Source: Harmothoe impar (lineage: Eukaryota; Annelida; Polychaeta; Phyllodocida; Polynoidae). From it: a stretch of 64,000 nucleotides of DNA. The position numbers and the translations under genes were made by a program. This document shows positions 36,401 to 48,400 of the stretch, piece by piece. How positions within the stretch are numbered: the stretch's first letter is position 1; every line of letters starts with the position of its first letter. The stretch is from positions 3,400,703-3,464,702 of the forward strand of contig OX381705.1 of NCBI GenBank assembly GCA_947462335.1, written 5' to 3'. The notes below the pieces were generated by a model. The model was not told the DNA's origin and searched no databases. It saw only the letters and a list, made by a program, of their open reading frames with translations.

Positions 36401-39400
36401 GATGGACGGCCGTAAAGCGGTGGGCGGCAAGCTAGAAGTGCGGTTACTGTATGTGTGTATATATTTACAGTTGATGGACGGCCGTAAAGCGGTGGGCGGC
36501 AAGCTAGAAGTGCGGTTACTGTATGTGTTTGTATGTTTACAGTTGATGGACGGCCGTAAAGCGGTGGGTGGCAAGCTAGAAGTGCGGTTACGGGTGCGGG
36601 AACCCTTCCTGGGGAAGCAGGTGGAGGAGGTGAAGGAGAAGTGGCTCATCATCGACCACTTTGACCGGGTCCTGCCCGCACAGGTCAGACATCACTCATG
36701 TATCAATAATGTTTACATATTTTAGATCAAATAGTGATCAATATTTGATAAATTTTTTTTATGTTGGGGATGGTAGAAATTGTCAACCCACTCAGCGCTG
36801 GCGGCAACAAATACTGTAAAACCCCGCCTATAAGCCGAATTTATTTTTGGCATTTTTATTTCCTAGAAGCCAAATTTTTTTCCTTATAACTCACATTCGG
36901 CTTATAGGCGGGGTTTTGTCAAAGGATATTTGAAATAATGATATAGATAAGTATGACAACTTAGTCAGTGATTTGACTCGATTTTAAGGGCTGACAAATC
37001 ATTTTCACGTGAAGCATACATGTGGAACCAATGACACATTGTATTTTAGAGAAAATAAACCTGCTTTTCAACTCCTTTTTGGTAGGGTAAGGATGGGGTC
37101 TAGGGGGTCCCTAGCACTCCAAAAGTCACATTCGGCTTATAGGCGGGGTTCTCTAAAATGTTAAAATAATTTCATATACCGTAAAACCCCGGCTTTAAGA
37201 CGGATTTTATTTGGCGTTTTTCTTTGCACAAGACGGATTTTTTCCCAAAGTTGGGGGGTCGTCTTAAAGGCGGGGTTTTGGAAATTTTAAATTTGGAAAA
37301 ATCATGAAAATATGAAAAGAAAATATCAATGACCTTATACCATTTATGAACTTTTCTGCACTGATTTGAAAAAGTAATGTGTATTGTACTGTATACTATG
37401 TTAAGATCACGGGGAAAAAAGATAAAAAAAACTTGAGATTTGGATGAACTAGAGGGGGTATGGGTCCTGGACAGGATCCCTAAAGTCGGGGGTCGTCTTA
37501 AAGGGGGGGTTTTCCAAAATGTCATATATTTTTTGCACAAGACGGATTTTTTCCTTAAGTTGGGGGGTCGTCTTAAAGGCGGGGTCGTCTTAAAGGCGGG
37601 GTTTTACGGTAAGCCGAATTTTTGTCCTTGAACTCACTTTTGGCTTATAGGCGGGGTCGGCTTATAGGCGGGGTTTTACGGTAAATAAGAGAGTTGAGTG
37701 GCTAATTTCTGACTAACCCCAATCCCCCCCTCCAAAATACAGCAAAATAAAAATAGAACTCCCACGTATATAACCCACATAACTCGCATACAACCAGCAC
37801 CCCGACATTAGAGGTCATAGTTATAGAGCAGACTCTTTAGTATTCTTTGCTCTTTGGCTCAGTGCTGCCCAACTCGGCAGGTAGCAGCACTGAGCGTGAC
37901 TCGTAGTGCAGGTTTGTACCACCAGGGGGCAAACTGACACCAAGTGTACACTAGGCCAGAGGTACCGTAATGGTGGTTTAGGGGCTGTTCAAGTATGACA
38001 TCATGGATGAGGGATAGGGCGTTATATGGAGAATAATGACATGTAATGCTGTTCCAAAGAACCAGAAGGCTAGTTACAGCTGACAAAGAGGGTATTATTG
38101 GGCCACAACATGGGCCTTTTACAGTACATTTCCAATGGGTAGAATAAAAGCAGGCAGATAAGATCAAATTGGAGGAAAATGCACAGTGCGCTTATAAAAT
38201 TATTTTAAACTAAAAACAACAAAAACAAACTTCATTCTATTAAGCGCACACCCCACACACTTTTTCCCCATTTTTTGGAGGTTGTAGTAGTTTATTTGAC
38301 GTATTAACCACACAATAACCTAACAAAATAATCTATTACACATTTCTGATAGTTAATATTCTGTATATGGGGGGTTTTTACACGCTAAAATCGGCCCAAA
38401 AAAGGGGGTGTGCGCTTATTAGGTCGAATACAGAAGGTAGAAAGGTACCTATGGTCTTGGTCAACATCCTGGATTGACTCTAAGAACGTTTTGAGTCCCA
38501 TTCATTGGATAAAATATACATACCGTGTCTATGATTGGATATATTAACCTCAATGTTAACCTCAGTGTGTCCTCGTTCCCTTCAGGATGCAGCAGCTACA
38601 GCGTCTAGAGGGAAGTAAGTGCCCTTAATCATGCCCTTAATCATGCGTCCTAAATGTCTAGTCCTATAAGGGAGTGTTCATTTATTATTTACAGGGGGGG
38701 GGGGTAGGTGGGTTTGGGGGGGGGGCGTAAAAATTTCTGACCCCTCCTGAGGGGGGGGGGCGTAAAAATTTAAGCCCCTTTTTAGCAGAAAAGCCCGCGT
38801 GTTACTATAGTTCAAAGGGGAGGGGGGGGGAAAAATTGTCGGCGCCTTCGGCGGGGGGGGGGGGGGGCGCACGAAAACTCACCAGCCCCCCCTGTAATTA
38901 ATATTAAATGAACACTCCCTAAGGGCCACATAATAGAGACTACAACGCCACATGATGATGGCCTCTTTTCTTCTCCTTTCTTTTCTCTTCTTCCTCTTTT
39001 ATATATTCATTTATTTAATTCTTTTATAATTTTTTTGGGGGGGGGGGGGGGGGCGGGCCAAGGCACATCGGGCCCCCCCATGTGGATCCGCCAATGTCAT
39101 GATGCATGAATTAAGCCGTGGTGAGTAACTCGCCATGGCTGCATTAATGTATAATGTTGATGCTTATGCAAGTGTACAGTATCAACTTCACCGGGTCGGC
39201 ACGATGCAGCCCTGGCGAGTTAGTCACTATGGCTGCATTCATGCATCATAACGACAAAGGTCATAATGCATTAAAACCCTCTGTGTGCATAAAAGGGTGA
39301 ATGCATATGCAAAATACACTGTGCAGGTTTGCCTTATGTACGGTAGTTCTCTTACTAAAAGCAATTCAGTGGCTGATTCACAATTGAAAGCGATGTTTGA

Positions 39401-42400
39401 ATCAGTGCAATCAGACTGATTCATTTTGAAGCTAATATCATCGGCAAGTCATTTTGGAGGTTCTCTCCCCTAAAAAGGCAATGATTTCAAAAATTAAAAA
39501 AAAACAATTTGAAACAAAATGTCTGGAGTGTCCCTGACAGTGACAGGGACAGTGATATCAGGCCTTTTCTAGTTACTGCAAAACAGTTTAATTAACCCTT
39601 TAAGGGCAGCAAAGTGACATGAGTCACCTTTTGATGTTCTATCAAAGTCATAATGCACCATTACATAGCCTGCTCTGCCGAATTAGCAATTTTGAGCGGC
39701 TTATAAGAGAGGTTTAATACGTTACGTGCGGTTTAGAATTTATTGATGCATTATGACAAACCAACATTCAAGCTTGCATGATTTTGTGTGGACCTTATGG
39801 CACTTGTTATGTAATTATAATTAGCCTCCTGCTGTTGGTAGAAGATAACTTAACTCCCAAAGTGAGTGGCACCCGGTCAGAGACGGCACCCGGTCAGAGG
39901 CAAAAACATTGGCCCAAGGTCGTGAGACACAGCCATAAGCCGAATCAGAGTTTGAGAGGAAAGATTCGGCTTATCATAAATAGAATTCGGTATATAGCCT
40001 AGGTTTTACGGTCCCCTTTAAATAGCTGTATATATATCTATGTGTGTATACGTTTGTCATGTGTCATCTCTGCAACTCTCTCATCTGTTTGTTCAAAGTG
40101 GCCATGCACAATCTGTATGTGGGCTTGTGTTATGTGTAGAAAAGAGTTTGTTTCATTCACTGACAAGGGATTTTTCAGAGCTCCAAGTCAAACATTTAAC
40201 CAACTCATTCATGCTCAAGAATACAAGTTTAAACTTTAATGTCAAGAAGTTGTATCTGCAAATGTGTATACTAACATTACTAATTCATTATATAAGAGTG
40301 CACAAAATTATAGATAAACTGAATGAACATGTATATATACTTGCATTTATCAAAGATATAGATACAATTGTATCGACCTACTGCACCTGTATAGACTGTA
40401 TACCTTAAGTGTGGACTCTGTGCCTACCTGTTCTTAGTTAAGGCCCGTACGTCAGGCCTCCTAATGACGTCTCTACTCACTCTATGTAAACCTGATTCAC
40501 ACTGGTACATAAGCTGTATTAAAGGGGGTCGTACCTGGGGAGGAATGTTTTGATACTGCCTTAATAACGATTTTCTGTTCCCTTAATTATCCTTCCCTTG
40601 ATTACCTACCCCTTAGTTACCCTCCCCTTGGCTACCCTCCTCTTGGTTACACTTCCCTTAGTTACCCTTCCCTTGGCTACCCTCCCCTTGGTTACATTCC
40701 CCTTGGTTACCCTCTCTTTAATTACCCTCCCCTTAGTTACCCTCCTCTTGGTTACTGTCCCCTAGTTACCCTCACTTTAGATACCCTCCTCTTTATTACC
40801 CTTCCGTTAATTGATCTGTCCTTAGTTACCCATCCCTTACTTACCCTCCCCTTGGTTACCATGCCATGGTTACCAACCCCTTGGTTACCCTCCCCTTGGT
40901 TTCCCTCTCCTTGGTTACCCTCCCCTTAGTCACCTTCCCCACGGTTACCCTCCCCTTAGTCACCCTCCCCACGGTTACCTTCCCCTTGATTACCCTCCCC
41001 TTGGTTACCCTCCCCTTAGTCACCCTCCCCACGGTTACCTTCCCCTTGATTACCCTCTCCTTGGTTAGCCTCTCCTTAGTTACCATCCCAGTAGTTACCC
41101 TCCCCTCCCCTTGGTTACCCTCCCCTTGGTTACCCTCCCCACGGTTACCCTCTCCATGGTTACCCTCTCCTTGGTTAGCCTCTCCTTAGTTACCATCCCC
41201 GTAGTTACCCTCCCCTCCCCTTGGTTACCCTTCCCTTGGTTACCCCTCTCACTGTCCCTTCTATTTGGCCTGAGATGGGATCCTTCTTTGTTATTAATAC
41301 GCACACTATTGTAGTGTACTCAATGTCCTACACAGGATGAAATATGCAAGTTTTGATTATGTTTCATATTACAGAATTTCAGTATGTTCTAGAATGATTG
41401 TTGAACATGGTTATTCCCATTGAGCATTGGAAAAATCTATTTGTAACAGACTAAACCTTAAATACAGTTAAAGTCCCCAGTGTGAATTAGGGTGGTTACG
41501 GCCGGTGTGACCTCTCTCTGACCTGCGTCTGGTTTCCGTGTGAAGTGTTCCTCGGTGGGCCGCGCCACCTACCTCCCCGCACCCTTACTACTCCTAGCTG
41601 TAACCACGCACCCGCAGAACCACCCTTATACATTGTACAATGTAGAGCTATACGCGCATGACAAAACTATCACATTAAGAAATATATAACCCCAAATCCA
41701 TTGGCAATTTTATATAAATGATTCAACAGCTAGAAATTTACCTTTAAAGATTTTAATAGAATGTCAAAATATACCAGACCATCAGATTTGACCTTGAATT
41801 TTAACAGTCCTAAGGGGACACTTTTGATATACTTGTCATATTCTGGCATCTTCAAAATTGCTTTTCTTGCTGTACAATTTACTGGTATTATAATTCCTCA
41901 GTTCCTTAAATATGTTAGTACTCCAATATCAACTCCTAATTTGAATACCAACCAAATCTGACAGGGTCGCCCTTTCCGTCTCTCAACAGAGTGCAGTCCA
42001 AAGCATGCGCTGTTCTGTAGTCGGCATGCTTAGAGGTGGCTCCCCCTACTGAAGGACACTCACACCGACACCCGTATGGAGGCAGGGTAGCGCATGTAAC
42101 CTGTAGAGTATATATATACCGGCCTGATGTCCCGCGGGCAGGGGTATATGTGGTCTGTGGCATATGTAGTGGGACCTCAATAATCCGACAAGGTCAACGT
42201 TTCAGGAAAATCATGGCCGGATCTCAAATCTGCTGGATTTTTGAAGCATATATATATGCTTATGTATAGAACTGTAGCTGACAAAGCAGCCAGATAATGG
42301 AGGGTGTCAGATTATTGAAGGCGGGATTATCGATGTCTCACTGTATATACACACTGTCTGTATCGACTATCTTCAAGACTTCTCTGGAACCGATGCCAAA

Positions 42401-45400
42401 GAAAGCTTGCACCAGGAAGAATGATGGGTGGCTATATGTAGATATGTGTCATGACCTCTTCATGACCTCTTCATCACCTCTTCATGACCTCTTCTACTGG
42501 ACTCTCTATGTATTGGACTCTGCAGAAGACCTCCTGTGGATAGAACTGAACGCTGTCAAGAACTGAATAGAGCATAAATCACCTCAATGCCTGGCAGATT
42601 TATGCAGACTAGTCCTGTATAGACTTGTAACATAGCATCTCTCTGTGACAACTGCCTTAGAAGAACTCTTCTAGACACACTTACATCCATATGTACTGCT
42701 CCAATAATGTCCAGCAGTTATAAGTCAATATGTGCCATGCCTCTCCCATGATGGAGCCTTCACAAGACATCATTCATACATCATTATAACAAATAGGGCT
42801 TAGTGCATTTAAGCACTATAGACCAATACAGCAAGAAAGGGTGACTTTTCAGAAAAATTGTTGATAAAATTGTTTTCAATTTCTAAAGTGTGACTGACAT
42901 ATATGTATACATATAGCCTTAAAGTCCTTCATTCCAATATACAATATTTGAAAGGTAATTGTCCTGTGAATCTCCTGATATGAGATGTTTGCAAACATAG
43001 CCATTACAGACAATGTTATGAGGAATACACTAATCTTATCTGAACACAACTTTATTATGAAAAAGTCACCCTTTCCTGATGCATGGGTCTATAAGCCGCC
43101 TTAGAGGATTAACCCATATATCACATAGAGATGAATTAATTCCAGGTTCAATTGAGAAATATAAGCCTTAACGAGGACAAAAAGACCGGCTCCTTTATCC
43201 CGATCGGCCCCAGGAGACTGATCTCTCTCCGGCCGCGTCAGCAGGCACGCGTTGTGTGAGCGACGGAAGAACATGACTTTTTATCGATGTTTAATGGAAT
43301 TATGGTGGCCATTTGATGGAGTGAGAATGGCGGTGGTGGGAACTCAGCTCTGACACATCACCAGCCCCTGCTGTACCCCACACTACATCATGGGGGTTTT
43401 ACTGATAAAGGACTTACACCATTAACCCTCTGAGGGTGGCATGTCGCTAAAATGTGACATTTGGCATCATGATGTACCAATACAGGCTCATCGTTCTGAC
43501 CCTGTGGGAGTGTTTCAACCCCGCAGGGTCGGCATAATGTTTGAATGCAGCCCTGGCGAGTTACTCGCCAAAGCTGCATCATGACCAAGGACATGGGGGT
43601 GGTCAAGATCACTTCCGGCTTATTGGCGGGGGAGGGTCAGAAAAATAAAATCTTTTGTACGAAAATCTACGAAGCCCCAGCTGATCTAGTAATAAACGAC
43701 TCGACCCAAACTCGCACATGATTAGTGTATTATACTGACTCACCACTGCTGCATCCATGCATCAGGATGACAAAACAGAATGATGTACTAAAGCACTATG
43801 CTGCCCTTAAAGGGTTAATAGCTGAATGGAGCTATTGTTTTCCCATAGACTCCACCAACTTGTCAAGTATAAACAACGGGGCGTCCATTGATGCCGTAAT
43901 AACTGCTACCAGTCATCAATCCGTGCCTAGCTATATTGAATACATAATGGATGTGCTACGTTAAGTGTGGGTGACTCTAACCCTTAAAGGGCCGCAGTTT
44001 GTTATATGTAAATTTTTGTTGTCATGATGCATGAATGCAGCCCTTGCGAGTAACTCACCAGTGCTGCATTCAAGCATCATGCAGACCCTATGGGGTTGAG
44101 ACACTCCGGAAGGGTCGGCAAGATGCATGAATGCAGCCCTGGCGAGTTACTCGCCATGGCCACATCATGCTTTATGATGACAAAGAGCATACCACATTAT
44201 AGCACTACGCTGCCCTTAAAGGGTTAAACAGCGTGGGTGATTACCACCTTGCGGGTCTTGTAAAGCAGTGACAAATTGCTGTTAGATAGGGTGATTAACA
44301 TGAGTTGTATTATCAAATTGAGGATATTAATGGGGCTCTATTTTTGTCTACATTATAAGAAGTAGGGGCTAGATCATGATTAAGTTTGGTCTGTAAGAGG
44401 TGAAACTTTTTGTACAAGTATTATTTTTTGCGGGTAAGCAGATGAGAAAAATACCTATATGGTGGTTTATTGTCCAAAATACCTGCTATGTGGTGCACAA
44501 ACACTGTAATTGTATTGTCTTATTCAGGAGGTTTGGTACTACATTTTTGTACTGGTTCAGGTAGTCTTTATTACTGGAGATTTAAATGTACAAACTAAAG
44601 AACGTCACATATCCATTTCAAACATTATAATACCGAAGGCAATTATAAAAAGACATGTTTCCATATCTATATATATCATAGAAAAGAAAACAACTATAAT
44701 AATATGTTTCCATATTTATTTTTTTCAAAGATAGATATTTAGAATATGCTCTTCCAATCTATATGTACACATATTCATCTACTCGTTTAAGCCGTCCACT
44801 GCTGTATATATATATATCTTTTAACTAAATAGGAAATATTTCATTGTATGTTATTTAACTGAACTGACATTTGTATGTAGCACAAACCTACCCTGTAATG
44901 TAACAGATAACCGACCCTTGTGTGGCAACTCGATGTAACCTAAACCGTCATGTGTGATCGGGTTTACATAAAGGATGGTAATTCGCTAAAAGATTTGTTG
45001 GCATGAAGCACCAATGCAGCCCCCGAGAGTAACTCGCCGGGGCTGCATTCATGCATCACGCAGACCCTTCGGCAGTGTCTCAACCCCATAGGGTTGGTGT
45101 GATGCTTGAATGCAGTCCTGGCAAGCTACTCGCCAGGACTGCATTAATGCATCATGATGACCAAGGGCATGATGTTTTGTGCAGTCCTTGAAGGTTTGAT
45201 AGGTCATGTATTAAAAATCGTTGTTAAATGAATATAATTTATATTGATATTATTGTTGACTGTTAATTGTCTTGTTCCTGTTGCCTTCTAGTCGTGTTAT
45301 ACAGCTAGCTAAGTCACCATGTATTAAATGATGTTTGAAATAAATATGTCAAAGTGCAATTGTTCATGCTATATCAAAGGTATTTTTATATGGTTGAGAA

Positions 45401-48400
45401 CTAAGCTATAATCCTGATATATATCTGATGCCTGTTGCAGCATATCTTTAATTCTTTTGAACCCTTTAAGGATAACCTGTTGCCTAAATCATTAAAGCAC
45501 CATGCTGTCCTTAACCCTTTAACGATGGCGTGATGCCCTAATGCATCATGCTCTTGGTCATCATGATGCAGGAATGCAGCCCTGGAGATTAACTGATCAG
45601 GGCTGCATTGGTGCATTATGACAACAAATGTCATCTTTTAGCGACATGCTGTCCTTAAAGGGTTAAAGGGTCAGTAGACCTATTACCTGTGTACCAAGTA
45701 TGTGTCAAACCTATGTTCTATAATCACGATAACCAGGAAGAGAACGTATACATGAATTACATCTTACCAGCTATAAATGTACTGAAAAGAATACCATGTG
45801 TGTTAACTATTTTATTTTGTTTAGTCACAAGTTGTCAGCTATTAAACGCACAGTGTTTGTCTTTTAAAAGGGAGTTGTCATCTTTTGACAACGGCAGAGA
45901 GAGGGAGTATATATAATAGGAGGAAGGGGTCAAGACAATTTGGACACGTCTAGGGCGGGGTGGATTGAAAGATTTCATTTTTAGCAGTAAATACTACATA
46001 CAATAAAGTTATCTGTTTTTTTCACACGTACCGTAAGTTCTCGCGTATAAGCCGCGGCTAGTACGAGGGTCAGATCGCTGGTGCGGCTTATAGGATGGGC
46101 CCAAAGTCAGGGTGCGGCTTATACGTGAGCTAGGCTTTTACACAAGAATTTACTGTTGCAGTAATATCTTTGGCTAATTTTTTAGAATAATTGCTTTCGA
46201 AATTACCCATAATGCTATTTTAGGCCACACAAAGGGAAAAATGGATTTTGCGCTCTTTGAGAAAGATTTTGCCCGAAAATTTAGCTTCCATCCTCTTTTG
46301 AACATTTTGTCTACCTCATGTGTGGCAAATGAAAAAGAGAATAAAAATGCTTGCGCATCACTTTTGTAACCAATCATTCCATTAGAAAAGAAAAAGTACA
46401 TGAAAAAAAATATAACAATTTTGCTTACTCGAAAAATCTTTTTGGAAAGATAACTGCATAGAACAACATATTTCTAGTGAGTTTAGATCTTGTTTAACAC
46501 GAAGAGTGACGGGAAGACAGTTTTGTTATTGTGGTCTTATGATGACCGTGTTGTGCATTTGTACTTTCTTTCTTTACTTGATGCTGGTCTGTGATATACA
46601 GTTTGAAAACACTTGATGTTTTTTTTATATTGTTCACCTTTGTAAAACAGACTACCATATTTGACCTAATTAGCCCACAGTCAGCTAAGATACTTTTAAT
46701 CATATCTACTAAGGATAGTGACATAAAATTAAATAGTATTTTGGCTACCAGTTATAGATGAGAACTTGGCCAAAAAGAGTTTGTGCGCAAATTAGGTCCA
46801 ATGTGTTATATTTAAAGATATCAAAAACTATCAGTCAGTTTGATTTGTGCAATTGTTATTTTCCTATCTTAATCCTTTAAGGGCGGAATAGTGCTTTGCC
46901 AGTCTGTTGCCATGATGCATGGATGCAGCACTGATGAGTACTCGCCAGGACTGCATCCATGCATCATGCCGACCCTATGAGGTTGATGCACTCCTGTAGG
47001 CTCAGCATGATGCAACGATGCAGTGCCGGCATTGGTGCATCAGGATGCATCGTGACAAATGAGTTGTGATTTCGCGCCGTCCTTAAAGGGTTAAAATACT
47101 ACTATGGCTCTATACCTTCATTGGATTTGAGTCCATACATGGATTTGTGTGTCGGATCAAATACAATACGTGCGAACAGTGAAAACCAAATTCAATTGTT
47201 CTCAATAAACAATTGAAATGGAAAAGCATGACTTGTAGTAGTGTCAATTTCAAATCCTCTGAATTCAATTATATATTTTGCTAATTGGTATTTATATGTG
47301 TGATGTGAAAGTATAGCATAGGTTATTAAAAAGAGAATAGTGTAATATTTCTATTTTGTAAATAAAAGTATTGTATTGTCCCATGTATACATTGAACCCA
47401 GTTACCCTCCAAGTTCAGCATAGTGCTTTTATGCACTATACCTGTAAATGCCCTAAATTTGCAGTTATGATGCATGAATGGAGCCCTGTTGAATAATGCA
47501 CTGGTTCTGCATTCATGCATCATGCCAACACTATAGGTCTGATACACTCTTGAATCTTCAGTATGATGCTCCAATGCAGCACCGGTGAGCTATTCACTGG
47601 TGCAACATTGGTGCGTCATGACTACACTGTGACAGAAATTTGTAATTGTGAGTGGTGATTTTAAGTAGGCCCCTATCTCCAGTTTTTTACATTACAAGTA
47701 CCGTATTTGACGTGATAAGCGCCCTCCCCCCTTTTTGGATCATTTTTAGACTAGAACAAGGACTCAAATTTCACAATTTTGGAGACAATTAAACTCTTAA
47801 GTATTAAAATGCCATAAAAATAATCATATAAGCGCCCAGGGCGCTTGTTACATCAAATACGTTACTTTATGAAGTGCAATAATATCTACCTATATTCGCC
47901 CAACCATCACACTATATCTACCCATGATGACTATACCCATCCCTGTTCCGGGGAAACTCAAGTCACTAAATTCAAGTTATTCAAGTTACGAAAAGTCCAT
48001 TTGAAATTAAGCCACTCACAGCCAAAGAAATGGGTGTTTCAGGCTATACTCAAAAAAGGGCTGACCATAGCATTTTTTCCTGAATGTGGGAATTCTTTTT
48101 TTTTTCGCCCATATTGCCTGATACCCACCATTTTTGGCCTAGGTAGTAGAGTGGCGTCCATGTTGTGATTCCCCTTACTGTACCATGTACCTGTTTGCTC
48201 CCACAGTGCCCCCGGACCCCCGTCACAACACATAGCCAGTCTCAAGGTGCTAGAGTACGAGAAACAGCTCTTCGATCGCCAGGTAAGCAACTTACTTACT
48301 ACCGTAAATTCCCGTATATAAGCCGCATCTTGACTTTGGGAGAATCCTATAACCCACACCCAGAGTCTAAAAATTGTGATTTTAGTATTGATTTTGACTA

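Larger units (their letters stand above)
38615..48206 (+). other. CC2D1 intron 23 (about 9.6 kb), repeat-filled
   Basis: The longest intron. I see no coding exon in it. It holds a G-rich TIR element (38661-38930), hairpin elements (39090-39290, 43425-43818, 43977-44226, 44990-45195, 45470-45666, 46870-47092, 47415-47600), a TTACCCTCCCCTTGG satellite (about 40590-41255), a pogo-like element (42164-42346) and ACCGTA-ended elements (39640-40011, 46028-46157, 47699-47867). The stretches 41300-42000, 42350-43100 and 44230-44980 show nothing I recognise. Confidence 0.8.

Noticed and set aside
35000..36652. Minus-strand PPTALRPSIN repeat proteins
   Set aside because: Antisense readings of the exon 22 acceptor array.
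40856..41314. Thr/Lys/Arg-Gly or Val-Thr-Leu-Pro repeat proteins
   Set aside because: Products of the GGTTACCCTCCCCTT satellite in intron 23; no start, splice or family evidence.
41500..41640. Possible tRNA-like or structured RNA
   Set aside because: GGTGGTTACGGCC and GTAACCACGC pair as an imperfect inverted repeat, but no cloverleaf, A/B boxes or anticodon arm can be drawn with confidence.
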